Shown piece by piece: positions 1 to 12,600 of a stretch of 64,000 nucleotides of DNA. Position 1 is the first letter of the stretch. Each line of letters begins with the position of its first letter. This DNA is from Branchiostoma lanceolatum (lineage: Eukaryota; Chordata; Leptocardii; Amphioxiformes; Branchiostomatidae). The translations under genes were made by a program, and so were the position numbers. Where the stretch lies: contig NC_089729.1 of the NCBI RefSeq assembly GCF_035083965.1, positions 14,061,464-14,125,463 of the forward strand, in the 5' to 3' direction. Under the pieces are notes generated by a model. The model ran no database searches. It saw nothing but the letters and a program-made list of their open reading frames with translations, and was not told the origin of the DNA.

Positions 1-63
1 ACGTAGAAATGCAAAATAAAAGCATAAAAATGCAAATCATCTAACGGACATACAGTCACTCTC

Positions 64-123
64 TCATTGGGCGAACCGATAATTGTCATACTATCATTGG
101 TCGAACTGCTAATCGTGATGGAC
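64..123 (+). repeat. 30-bp imperfect tandem duplication at ZAR1 start
   Basis: Two copies of a ~30-bp unit, each beginning TCATTGG (64 and 94), lie just before and over the ZAR1 ATG. The second copy contributes the ATG at 118. Confidence 0.55.
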
Positions 124-2512
124 AGTAAGGATCGGTCGATTACAACATCTGTATTCGGGTCTGTCGTGGAAGCCGCCATGCCGGAGAGAGGCACGCAGTT
201 CCCCCTGCCAGAAAAAGGGGTGCAAACTCCGGCCCACTGGCCCCCTCCTGCACCAAAGTCGGTGGTGCTTTGGGGGACAAGATACAAACATCCTCAGCGG
301 CCAACTTTGCGGGTATCCGCGCTTTCCCCTGTGCAAGAATGTTCCGAGACAGAGGCACGCGACGAGACTCCAGGCCGGGCGGGTGGTGGTCGACGGCGTC
401 GCCGCAGACGGCGTAACTCGGCCGCCGAGAGAGGACCCAACGAGCAGAGTCAAGAAAAGACCCGCCCGCGACGCCGTAAAGAGAAACCCGACCTGCAAGC
501 GCCTTTAGATGAAACGTACGAAACCGTGCCTTTTGACGAAACGTATTCCGTCGCCAGCGAGTCCGGAACCGAGCAGTTTGGAACGACAGTCGGCGATGAA
601 GAAAATGTGAAGGAAGCAAAGGCGCCCTCTACCGACCATCAGGTTGAGCGCTCCATGCCTAAACCCCAGAGAACGCGCACTCGACGAGCAAGACAGAAGA
701 AAGGAGAAGACACCGCCGAAAATCTCGAAGACGGTATGAAAGATACGAAGGTGAAAGAAGAGGCAAGGAGAGAAGAGACGCCCACGGCATCACCCGAGGA
801 CGTGAAAGGGGTTGTTGGAGACACCGCACGTACGGAGAGGTCTGGGCGCCGCTTGTTCTCAGAATCCTCCACTGGATCCACAGAACATCAGGTAGGTTAA
901 TACCCATAATGATGATGAGGCTATGTTTATACAGGCTTTTCATTTAACGTCATTTGCGTCATTATAGTATGCGTCGATGTGCTACTTCTTGATCCAATTA
1001 CCAAACAAATTTGAAAGCCTCTATAGTAGCATACACATACACATACACATCACACATTCACATGTTATGAAATGGCTGTCAATGTCAATGATGCTCTAAT
1101 CGTCGAAATTTGAATCCTACATAGTTGTCTTAGCGATGGATAATTACTTTTATTTGGAAGTTCTTATAATATATTTACTGGCGAATGTAGTGACGTGCAT
1201 AACTTACTTATTTTACCAGGGGGATACATATCGCCTAAAGGCCTTTTTTCAATGTTCCCTGGGTTAACATTAACTCAAAGATACAACAAAGTTATGCAAA
1301 TTATTAAATTATACAAAAACAAAATGATATATACTGTAGATAAAGTCATACTACCAAATGAATAAAACAACATGATATCATATAACGTAGAATGTAACAG
1401 AATTAAATCAGGATGGAATTTGCATATTGAAATCCATTATTAGGATGACTGTACCAGTCAAGATGAGGACGCCTCCGGGGAGAACAAGAAGTCGCGGAAG
1501 GATCGCAAACGGCTGTTCTTCGAGCAGAAGTACGGGTACTTCCACTGCCACAGCTGTGACTGGCGGTGGGAGAGTGCTTACGTCTGGTGCGTGGCAGGGA
1601 CTGATAAGGTAATTATGAAGTCGGTCCATAAAACTGCGTCATCTTAATTGTTATTACAATCAAAAAGCCTTAACAGCGAATGCGCAGAAAAATGCATGAA
1701 TTTTGGTAATATGTCAACGATGAAGGCCCCCAACATAATATATTACTCATGAAAATCTAAGCCCACTCGTAGATTCGAGTGCGCATGTGCAGTGTCAAAG
1801 GTGAAGGCCCCTGACTTGCAAACAGTGCTTGTCTCGACATTGTCTCGATTTGCATAACAATGCCCAGACGGGTTTTGTTTATGTCTCAGGGACCTTTACC
1901 TTTGACACTGCACATGCGTACTCGACTCTACGAGCTGGCTTATTTTTGCCGATCGAATTATCAGTAAGTTTTGACTGCACAGAAAAATGCATGTTTTGGG
2001 GTAATATGTTAAAGATGAAGGCCCCACAACATAGTACATTACACATAGACTATATGCATTTCCCTAGATGGTCATGATTCGTATTTCCCTCTTCATAAGA
2101 CCACATTTCATTTAAAAACAGCGAAGTCGAACAATTCCATCCGCTAATTATGCACTAAATCATTTCTGATGATAGACATCGTTTTTTCAGGTTTGACTTT
2201 TAAAACGTTCTTTTGTGGTTCTGATGTTTGTTTTTTATTTGAAAATCACCTCCATATGCACAGGTATATTTCAAACAGGACTGCCGACTATGCCAGAACG
2301 CCATCAACCCCTATTTCGTTGAGGGCCTCTACTGTGGTCGCTGCCACGGGTCTCCCTGCAAGTGTCCGCAGCGCCCCCGGGCGGACATGACCATGCAGTA
2401 CAACCAAGGCGAGTCCAACGCACGAAAGCTACATCGCCGTGAGCTGTGCCACCGTTGTAGAGACAAACCCATCCCCTGTAACGCTATTCCGAGCTTTAAG
2501 TACCAAGTCTAG
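118..2512 (+). CDS. ZAR1: Zygote arrest protein 1-like (3CxxC zinc finger)
   Basis: Three exons: 118-891, 1444-1608 and 2264-2512 (TAG), all joined at phase 0, giving 395 aa, close to the roughly 420 aa of vertebrate ZAR1. The conserved part is the last ~120 residues, spread over exons 2-3. It is Cys-rich with paired CxxC motifs: YFHCHSCDWRW, YFKQDCRLCQ, YCGRCHGSPCKC and LCHRCRDKPIPC, ending in the family-typical SFKYQV tail. The N-terminal ~255 residues are low-complexity, with an Arg run near residues 91-100 and acidic/basic Lys-Glu stretches. The first in-frame ATG is at 118; the open frame extends upstream only through non-ATG codons. ZAR1-family proteins bind maternal mRNAs through this zinc finger and act in oocyte-to-embryo transition. 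The family assignment is firm. Orthology to ZAR1 rather than ZAR1L is inferred, and a further 5' exon left of the window is possible. Confidence 0.9.
1681..2047. repeat. Foldback with flanking direct repeats in ZAR1 intron 2
   Basis: Inverted arms at 1768-1815 and 1883-1932 share GCATGTGCAGTGTCAAAGGT read in opposite orientation. Outside them, 1681-1750 and 1976-2047 are direct repeats (GCAGAAAAATGCATG, then TAATATGT and GATGAAGGCCCC). No coding frame. It looks like a MITE-type insertion. Confidence 0.6.
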
Positions 2513-2662
2513 AGAAACGTCCCTCTGTGAAATGTGAAGCCATTGATATGGTATGAATCGAAGAAAAGTTCTCAGTACTCCCTGATAAAAAGAAAAACGC
2601 AGTATGAATTGAAGAAAAGGGCAATAATGCATTAATTATCAAATGATCCTTTTTTTGTATTC

Positions 2663-2668
2663 AATAAA
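2663..2668 (+). terminator. Poly(A) signal of ZAR1
   Basis: AATAAA, 151 bp after the ZAR1 stop codon. Confidence 0.7.
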
Positions 2669-4652
2669 AAAAACTTATATGGTGGTCTTGACATTTTTGA
2701 TTCACTAAGACTACATATCTGCTGTTCTTTGAATAACTTCTTAATTTGTTTTTATCATTTACGTTCGATAAAATTGTAAGCCTTGACTTGACTTTGACTT
2801 GACACCGAGGAATTGATTAATTAATGTTCTATATTGTGTCTCAAGATTAAAATGAACAACGCAGAAGGGTAAGATATCATGATTTACCTCGCCAAATTAG
2901 TGGTCAGTACAGTAACTACTTTGACCAGAAATACAATTTTTCTATCATTTTGATTAATTTTATTTCATTCATCAAGTGGCAGTAAAAGAAAATGCAGGGA
3001 TATGTACTGAAATTGGAGCAAGTCATCTGTGGTCAAGTGTGTATATCTTGAAACAATTGACTATTAAATGCTGCAAAAACCTAATACTGGTGTCATTAAT
3101 ATTTTCGTTAGCGTATGAAAACAAAATCAATGAAATATTACGCCACCTATAGGCCGACACATAGCACCAGCAAGCAATTAATAAAGAGCTAACTTTAATT
3201 TCGAGTTTAAGACGTTTTAAGACGTCACATTAACAGTTTAACAAAACGCTCAGAAGCAGGTATTTGACATATGTTTTCTTTAATTTAAGCTACTGAATAA
3301 AATATACAAAGATCTTTTTAATCAGTTGCGATACTGCATTGCAACTATAAAGCCTATTGTCTAACACATAGAATACATAAAATACCCAGGCCCTTCGCCA
3401 GACTAATCCAATTTGCTAAAACATTGATTATTCAACTGGCAAGAAACAATTCATGAGTAGCAAACTCATATTGTATTCAATTTGTTTTGAAATATATGCT
3501 GACCTACATATAACACATTTAGACACTGTACAGACAGTATGAACAAATCGAATTAACAAAATATTACCTAGTATGCACCTGTTGTAAGACATTTTTCCAA
3601 AGTCTTGTCCAACAATCATTTTCTGAAAAAACAATTCCAAGTTACCAAACGAAAGACACGAACAAAAATGGTACATTGAGGACAGCTTTTTTCGGCAGGA
3701 TGAATGCATGTACGTTTTTATAAAAAATCTATTTTGTTCTTAAGACTTTGTCAACATTGACGTTTGGTTATAAGTCTTAAAAAGCCACCATGGCAGCTTG
3801 TATGTTGTGACAATAACGTTTTCAAATTTGTCTAATGCTTAAGACATCTACAGCACAAGACTGCATGGCGTTGTAGAGAAATGGGAAATAAAGTCTTTGG
3901 CAAAGAACATTTTCAAGTCTTGATATGAAGGGGTTTTTTCTCCTGTTTTTTTTTCAAATATTATTTTGATCATCGTTCCTGCCCACATAGATTTCATAAT
4001 GATGGCAGCTTTTTTATTCGCACGCTCGCACCAGTTTTGGGGTTCCCATAGGATGTCATCAGTATAATCAAATCAACATGACCTAACGACATATTATCAA
4101 ATCAGCATGGTCTAATGTAAAAGCGGTATACCCGGACTTTCAGTTCTTTATCCAGATGGGTCGTACGAAAAGGAGGCCCGCCGGACCAGTAGATGTGTTA
4201 AACCAGACTAGTTACCAAATTCATAATTATAATCACCTGCCCCACAGGCCAATTATCTAAAGTGGGACGTCGTGTTATTCTATTTTCTTCTACGGACAAA
4301 CTAATATGTGTAATAACAAGAGCTGGGTCAGAAGATTTGATTGTCTCGGCCTATTTCTCAAAATATGATTTGAGAAAAAGTCAGTCTACGAATGAAATAC
4401 ATAAGAAATTTGGCTATACTTTCTGATAGAAGCAACACTTCTCAGTGTGACATGTGCTGAAGTCACTAAGATGATAATGTTGCATTTTATTGTAAAATTA
4501 TAATACAATACTGAGGAGAATTTGCTCAACTTTGCTGTCTTTTGTTTGGAATTGGCTTATTTGTATTCCAATCAATTGCATGGCTAGTAAGATGAGGGTC
4601 TTTTGGATAACCATTTTTTTACTTCTAATTTTTTATTCAGTTATTCCATTGA

Positions 4653-4692
4653 TTTGTTTGTTTGTTTGTTTGTTTGTTTGTTTGTTTGTTTG
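4653..4692. repeat. (TTTG)n microsatellite
   Basis: About ten uninterrupted TTTG units. Confidence 0.9.
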
Positions 4693-4707
4693 ATGACTCG
4701 CTGTTTC

Positions 4708-4713
4708 TTTATT
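4708..4713 (-). terminator. Candidate poly(A) signal of the membrane-protein gene
   Basis: AATAAA on the minus strand, about 310 bp past the predicted stop at 5023. Confidence 0.4.
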
Positions 4714-5022
4714 TCCTGAGCGCTTGGTACCAGTAAAGAGTAGCTGAATTTTTAATCAGCAATATAAAGATTTTTCTCTCAAAAGAACTTTTAAAGAATG
4801 TGTTCTGTTATACACATGTGTGATATTACGCATAGATTATGCTTTGTAGCTTTTATAGAAATGTCATAATATGTACATCAATAGACAAATTACATAAATA
4901 TTGACCATCGTCATATGTTCAGATATTCTGATGAAAATAAGCACAAGCTACGTTGATTTATCAAACCCAATGAGAACTTGTCTTTTTTCATAGTCTTCTC
5001 AAAGTACAATTTATCTCTAGAT

Positions 5023-8000
5023 TTAGTTGCTAAATGATGCTACGTTGCTGTCCGTACCATGAGTCGTTTCTCCGGAAGGGCTTGTTGAAAGCAGCGTTGT
5101 AATCTTTGTGTTCGACTTGGGCCAAACCTTCAAGAAAGAAAATAGTAAATTGGTTAAGTCATTTTTGTACATATGCAGACTTGATTTGATAAACCTATCA
5201 AATGGTATGTAATGGTAAATGTCTTTTTAAGATATCATTTACATCAAAGTCCGTTGCCTCTGGCTCTGTGGTTGTTCGCCAGCTCAGATCATCAGTCGGT
5301 GATCGGGTAGCAGTTGTGTCAGCTGGTCCATGCTGTAAGGTACGTTTAGGTGGCTGTAGAAAATATAGACATAGGGACGTTTATGGGGGTGAATGTCGTA
5401 ACTTTTCTTATGTTTCATTCGCTCAATATCTGATATAGAATTATACTATTACCTACATGAAAATTTGTGAAAAATTGTTTTTGGTCTGTCTGTCTTTCGT
5501 CTTTCTGGATCTTTTGGCTAGGAGTGTGGCAATTTTTAATGTGACTAGTTTTAGACAAACCAGTCTTGGATTTGAATTGCAGTGAATTTGGTAATCGTTG
5601 CGTTCAATATTCTTTGTGAATGACAGTGCCATTAGAACCTGTATTATGTACTACGTATACTTAGACAATAATTTCTCCCTTTTTGGCTTTTTACAGCCCC
5701 AAATGGTATTCTTTGGTCCTTTTGTCAATTCATGACAACTGACACGAAATTTTGCATGTGGCTGTAAATATATAGGGCATATGTGCATGTGTCTTTTACA
5801 CATTTTGTAACTTCACCCCTTAAAGACAATTTTAGGAGTTTGGTTGCTTTTCCAAAAAAATGTATGTAAATGCATGTCTTAGCGTTTAATGTGGTGACAG
5901 CAGACTTACATATACTACAACATAGAAATGCTAATGTGACAGTTACCTTCTTCACCCCAAAGGGATGTACACCAATGACCATCAACAGACCCACGATGAC
6001 CATGACTGATACGATGAGAGCGACGACAACATAGCAGACATGTCGGAAACGGCAGACCTGGAATTTTGCTGCAAAAAATGAGGCAACCAAACACAGCTTA
6101 GCCCATCTAGCTACTTAACTTGTGTACGACTTTTTTGGTAGCCAAAGTATCTTTGGATAACAATAGAAGTGGCCCCAATTTATACGACACGTACAACTTA
6201 GATGCTGATTACTGGATATAAAGAACAATAATCCCCAAAACATGCACGCTAAAGCCGTTATATCCATTTGACGCGATGTATACCATTTCAAAGACCATCT
6301 GCAATGCTAAACATGTTAAACATATTTGCTACATTTTTGTCACGTATTAAAGGACAGTAGGAATGCGAGTAGGAGACACAGCAGTATGTGTGGAGGGTTT
6401 TCAAAAAAATTGCAAGTGATATGAGTACAATTGGCGAAAATCATATATTCACCTCCTTGGTTCCCTTGGCGTGGCACGTTATTAGACACGTACATTGGAT
6501 TTTGTAGCAGAGGTTCGGCTCTACTTCTCACGGATGGATCCTGTCTGTCTGATGTAACAGAGCGAGACCCTCGGTCTTCTGCTGTAGCTTGTCTGCCATC
6601 AACTGACGTCTCGTCGGTATAGGTATACACATGATCTTCTGTAGACGTATCTGGGATATACGTATACTCATGGTCTTCTTTATCTGGGATATACGTATAC
6701 TCATGGTCTTCTTTATCTGGGATATACGTATACTTGTGGTCTTCTGTATCTGGGATATACGTATACTCATGATCTGTTTGGTCTTGAGAAACCTCATCTT
6801 TACCGGTGTCGTGTGCCTCTTTGTCATGTGGGCTGTCGATGGTGTGACTTTGGCTGGTATTCTTTGTGGGCGGATCTATATGAAATAAGACATCATTAAG
6901 GCCGTTAACAGTTTCGTGATTTTGTTCTTGGTGAAACTTGCATGATTCCAGTTGGTGTGATTCAACTGAATTCTATCGTTTTCATATTACACGTATCAAT
7001 TTCATCTGAAACAATGACGGAGTATGATCGCATATGTTCAAATGTATCTAATTTTCATTGCACCATGCCATATACATAGCGATCGTCGACATGGTAAGCA
7101 GTGAAATATAGTTTGATGAAGACGTCATCAGTTTTATCTACTCAACAAGAAATCCCAATGCAATATTAATTACAACCTTATTGTAAATATGATTGCTAGA
7201 TTCCGTAATTTTCCATAACTGCAGCTGGCGCTGTCTATATGCAGCCTTTCATCTGATCTATTTTCTTGTTTCTACTCGTGAAAGCGCATGACTATTATCT
7301 GAATGATCATGATAGACCAATGTTGCAAGTCCACCTACACAAAGACAAATAAGTATTTAGAATACATAGATTGATTATATAGATATTACAATTCAGATCC
7401 AGGAAAAAGTTACCATTTAGAGATCAGATTAAAAAAAAGATATCTAGAACATAACATATCCCAACACAGAGCAGTTAATGTCCATTAGAATTTCGAAAGG
7501 AAAAATATCGCTGGAAAAGTGTTTACCTGGATTTTCTGTGGTTAGTATCTCCAAATTATAAGCGGTGAGATATGGTTCGATGTTGCTATCAGGATCATCA
7601 TCTTGTGTGTGGAACATAAAAAAAGGTCAGTTACTTCCCTGGTCACATTCCATTGTAGTAACTAACCTATTTGCCCAGAAACAGATGTGAAAACAACAAT
7701 TCGTAGGACACAAATATCCGTGAAGTAAGTATGGTGGTTAGCGGTGAAGGTTTAGGTGTTTGATACAATGTATGTACAGGTAGCTAGCTGTTTATGTAGT
7801 AAGCCGGGGCCTAACCTCTGCTTGGAGTGTAGCTAATTGGCTTCAGCTTGCGTATAAAACAGGCCAATCTTAGGCAAACGACAGCTGATTTAATGGACTG
7901 TATCATACTATTTCAAGCTAAGATTGACATGGAGTCTCGATCTATTATTCTCCAAACCTGAAGAAAATACTGCTACGGTGCCCCAGATCGACATTTTTCA

Positions 8001-8458
8001 TCGGGACCTCAATGACTAGTAACATGCCAAAATTAAAACAGATCTATAAAAAGGATCTTGAGTTATATCTGCGAACACACACTGAACACAAAACAGTACC
8101 TCTGTCGAAGGTGACTAACCCCCTTCCCGGGGGTAATAACATCCTTTACAGTTACACTAAGAGAGAACTAGAATTATCGCTGCTTCGCTTGAAGCTTTTG
8201 CGATTAGCTTGTTATTTATGTACATAACTTACCGCTCCACCATTCGTCTTCTGGTTGAGGGCGTATGATGTCGTCTGTCTTCTCAATGTCGTTGTTAGTT
8301 GAGCCTGTGTTTAGATTTTCTGAATGAACAGTTTCCAGATGATACGTGACGAGGTATGGTTCAATGGGGTCGTCTTCCTTCTCGTCGTCGCTACGGTTAC
8401 CAGCAATGACAGTGCTTTCTCTCCTTGACCTGCCATCTGCTTCAGACATCGCTGGCAA
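5023..8458 (-). CDS. Single-pass membrane protein with Tyr-rich tandem repeats
   Basis: Six minus-strand exons chain without a break: 8458-8233, 7601-7527, 6875-6453, 6068-5947, 5332-5243 and 5127-5023 (junction phases 1,1,1,0,0), giving 346 aa. Residues 1-241 are acidic and hydrophilic and carry two copies of an EPYL.(T)xYxLE..(T/S)EN module (exons 1 and 2), then near-identical 11-residue repeats built on EYTYIPDKEDH (exon 3), then an NPMYVSN motif. One hydrophobic segment (about 252-275, CYVVVALIVSVMVIVGLL...) follows basic residues, suggesting a cytoplasmic N-terminus (type II). The remaining ~70 residues are Thr/Ser-rich and resemble a short mucin-like ectodomain. I do not recognise the family. 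The tyrosines could be phosphorylation sites (inference). The last exon is also open in another frame (see findings), so the C-terminus is less certain. A 5' untranslated exon is likely but was not identified. Confidence 0.65.
6632..6774 (-). repeat. 33-bp coding tandem repeat
   Basis: Four consecutive units of about 33 bp encode (E/K)YTYIPD(K/T)EDH in exon 3 of the membrane-protein gene, plus a degenerate fifth (VYTYTDETS). The repeat is a whole number of codons, so copy-number change keeps the frame. Confidence 0.9.
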
Positions 8459-9696
8459 TGTCCTTAATCTTAGATAACTAAGCAGAGACAGCGTCTCAAT
8501 GGAACGTCGTGACGTATTTCAACTAGAGCTATTGAAGAGTGGAACTCGTTACCACTGAGTGCATCCTCACTAGATACCTTTGAATAACGCTTGCAACTAG
8601 ATTTGCAAAGGTTCGGTGTGACAGGTCTTTTGTTGTAATAAAACCAGCTGCTGCTGCGCCGCGCGCCTGCGAAGCTGGTGTGTTACGCCGAAGGGTGGTT
8701 ATACTGGCTATACACTCAGATACAGATCTGCCGTACAACATGCAACATGCAAAACCTATCAATAGAAGGTGTTATGAATGCATGCAGTGATATATAGGGC
8801 TTGTCGTATATTTCTAGCCAGGAGTTTTGTTAGAAGTGGGTCCTTCCAAAAAGAGGCCAAGGGGACACGCGTGGGCAGTAGGAAAATAACCAGTACATGT
8901 GTTGAGACAGACATATCAGCTTGAGTGTAATTGTATTCCCTTTAAATACCATCGAATAAAAGCCGACAGGTGGCTCATGTCACTAGACATGATGCGAAAT
9001 GTCTCACCGCTACTGCTGAGTGTTTTGCCTACCAAAACTAAGGTAGACAATAATCTGATTGTCTGCACATTTAATTTGAAGTAAATATTAGGCTACTGAA
9101 TGCGTTAGAATTTTTAGTTCCTCTTTTAGCTCCAACGACAACCAATACTTCAAGGCGTGTTTAAGTTGTATGGTTCATTCTGTTCTCTTGAGAAAAAATC
9201 TTTAAACTTTCCTCAAGTATCAAGACGTCATGATATACAAACAGATAGAAAACTAGAAAACAATTTCACTATATACATGTTCTTTCTGTCATTCAGGTGG
9301 TTCACTTTTGACTTGAAAACTTTTGCAAGCGGACTCTAAGTTGAGACACATGCACCATGCGATACAAATTTGCTGTTTAGTTATCTTAAACTGTGCATTT
9401 TTTCATGAAATAGGGCATACAGTATGTAATCCCTTTTTCAATACAAGATTATCTTTTGACCATCATATACTTTTTCAATTTTACTATAACCCCGGGCGAC
9501 TAAATACATGCAGCATTAGTAACGTTCGTGTCTCTTTGGAATTTCTTTGATGTGTTAGCAAATAAATGATAAATCTTAGGTGTCTAGTGCTTATAAATGC
9601 GTGCAAACGTGTTTCAGCTCACTCTGCCAGACAAGTCCAAGCCGGTGGCAGTTATACTTTCTCTGGTAAAAAGTAGGATCACAAGGTTTGTAAAAT
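8459..9696. other. Divergent spacer, no gene seen
   Basis: Lies between the membrane-protein start (-) and the CAP-protein start (+). No frame with recognisable content or flanking splice signals. It should hold the promoters of both genes; no clear TATA or CpG-rich core was identified. Confidence 0.5.
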
Positions 9697-12600
9697 ATGA
9701 AAGTTGTGTTACTTTTTGTCTGCGTGTGGCTTGCTCTGGGCTGGACGGACGCGGCGACAAATGTTACTGCCCAGGAGGCTGCGGAAATCTTGAACCATCA
9801 CAACTTTCTCCGCAGGACTACGGTTCCAACCCCGGCAAACATGCTTCCACTGGTAAGTATTATTGTTCAATCGACTTTTTAAGGAAAAATGTTGTAACCC
9901 TAGCCGCAAGCTTTAAGTTGTATTGTGATAGGCCCCATGCAAAAAGTTTAGACCTCATGACAGAAGATATTGGCTAAACCGCAACATGTTTATCCAACCA
10001 GATAACCATGTATCAACGGTAATAATTTTATACATTTTCAAACATTTGTATAACTGATCCAGTATTATATCATATCTGGCCGGGATAACGTTCCTTACGG
10101 GTGTTCCAGACCGGTCTATATGTTACGGTGCTGCTCGGGCTTTCATCAAATTATTCGAACGTGCTTTACGTGCGCCTGGGCGCCGCGGACGTTGGAATTG
10201 ATGTTGTTACAATTTTTTGTTCGAGGACGCAACATTTTCTGAACTTCTGGTGCATTTCGCCTATGTTTTGTTTTTGCCTGTGTTTTTTTCAGGTGGGTAT
10301 GGCATAAATAAAATGCAACACGGTGTATTCCGCATCACCCTCGGTCCCAGCCCACCGTATGCATGGGATCCGCGGCATACGGTTGATCCGACCCGCGGCC
10401 GGACTGGTACCTCCGGTGATACGGACTACATCATCTTGCATTCTATATTAATAATTAACCGCCATTCGGTGTAAAACACCAACTTCACAGGGACACGGCA
10501 AAGCAACAAGATACGCATGTCAATCAATTTTGACCACAACGGCAGAACGTTTGTCTGTGGCAAAGTGCGTGTTTTGGCTTAAAACTCTTCTTTTGTGACT
10601 TGTGCAAATTGTGCCAAAAAACTTTGTTGATGCTTAGAATAGTTCAAATCATGGCACCAAAGCCTTGTGACTTTATCCGAAAGAATCAGAAGGCCTGTGT
10701 TTAAGACAACGAGCCTTTTTTGGAGGTACTGATAGAAGCACGAACCGATCCCTAGGTTTTGTTTGTCGTACGGCCGGTTTAGCAGTATATTGAGGGCATT
10801 TTGGAGACAGTTATGGATGTGTTGTATATGATTCACATGTCTTCTGACAGCAAAAGCTGTCGTAAATACTTATCGCTAGTCTTTCCCGCGGCCCGTCAAA
10901 GCCCATGTGACAATCAAGTCGTGCGATGAACTAGTTACCGCGTTCGACAATGGAGAATAGTCGGGTTCAAATGTCAAAAATAAGTCTCAGAATGTTATGG
11001 TTGTTGCAGTATAATGTAGTGCTTTTCTGACATATTTTTCCGTAGGTTTGGAATGAAGATTTGGCAGACCAGGCTCAAGAGTGGGCGCTGAATTGTTCAA
11101 TCGAGAATGGGTTTCCCTTCAACCCCAACGTGTCCCTTACATTTGGTACATCTGTAGGTAGGTGCTGTATTAATCCACCTTTTCCTTAGTTTATCTTTAC
11201 CACAAATCGTTCCTTAAATGGGTGATTTGTGTTTATTCCTCCGTGAATGCGTTCCACATCCCATTGCAACGTGGCCGCACAACAATTGTCCGGGGGGTCT
11301 ATACGTGCTGTTTTTAAAGACGACATTCATAATAGGTGGATTTAGCTACCGCACGTTCAAACTCGATGGATATAGCTACATAGCAATTTGTCATATCGCC
11401 CCCCCCCCAACTCCCATACGTCTAATAACCATGGTGACAATGTGATCTTGTGGTTAGGCCTGTTGACTTACAATCTAAAGGTTCTGGGTTCGAGTCCCCA
11501 GCAGGCCCGACATGGTGTGCCCAGTTGGGAAAAGCACTATACATCTATTTCCTCACTCGACTTGGTCAATTAGGGACGTACTCTCGAAATCCGGAAGTCC
11601 CATGTTGGAGGAAAGCCAGCTGCAGACCTCGAGCATGTCAAATAAATGCACCACATTTATCGAAAAGATTAAGGGGCCTGATCCCGATGCGAGTCAAACA
11701 TATCAGTCCTATATCTAATACACAGCCTGTACATTGCTAGTCTGCGAAGCAAACAAATCGCGTATACTGTCTTGCTTATAGGGCAAAACATCTGGCTCAG
11801 TTCAATGCACAAAATCAACTTCACCGATGTGATCCAGAGCTGGTACGACGAGATCGACTTCTACAACTGGGAGGAGACCAGGTGTGAACCGCCACCTGGC
11901 GGAATGTGCACGCACTACCTCCAGGTGAGGCCTCAGAAAAAAAACAATTTTGCATCAATAGCAGCTAAGTACTTTAGAGTAGCTACAGCGTTTCTATCAT
12001 TGTAGAAGAGAGAGAAAGACTATTGGATGCGTTTTCTTTCGAATCATGATATTGCTCGGGGATTCCCAAAATGTCAGCTTTTGAAGCCATATTCAATAGC
12101 ATTTATCTTAATGTTATCTTATAATGTACCAGTGGATGCCATACTTTGTACCTTGTGCAATTGTTGTGCAATAAAGTTATTATTATTGTTACTATATTAG
12201 TAGCTATGCACATAAGCACATGTAACACAAATAGTGCTCTGCACACATTGTTGTGTCTTGTCCGCTGTAGGTTGTATCGGCCAGTACAACTGATGTAGGA
12301 TGTGGCTACTACCATTGTCCGAACGGGAATGCTGCCGTAGTTTGCAACTACAGTCCTAAGTAAGACTTATCATTTATCAAGAGCTTCCTTAGTTAATGAT
12401 TAAGTGGTCACTACAATTGGTGCATTAGGTGTTTTCCAAACATTGACTTCATACCGTTGTCACCATGTATGAAATCTCGGTATGGTCAAATCGACTTATA
12501 TCGCTGGGTTTACACACGCATTTTCATTAACACTCGGAGCACACTCAGCTGAAGTCGACGTCCGACTCAAGAGCGGTCTGTTTACACACGAGGCGACGAA

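Larger units (their letters stand above)
2669..5022. other. Convergent spacer, no gene seen
   Basis: AT-rich spacer between the 3' ends of ZAR1 and the minus-strand membrane gene. It holds a (TTTG)n run at 4653-4692 and a minus-strand AATAAA at 4708-4713. No convincing coding exon was found in either strand; the ~93-residue minus-strand frame at 3428-3709 has no recognisable motif. Confidence 0.6.

Noticed and set aside
109-619. Two minus-strand frames of 129 and 159 codons opposite ZAR1 exon 1
   Set aside because: They are shadows of the GC-richer ZAR1 exon 1; no motifs or splice partners.
6631-6888. Plus-strand repetitive frame (WDIRILMVFF repeats)
   Set aside because: Antisense shadow of the YTYIPD tandem repeat; the minus-strand frame chains with five other exons in phase.
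11443-11515. Possible tRNA gene
   Set aside because: A and B boxes are present but the acceptor stem does not pair and a SINE body follows.
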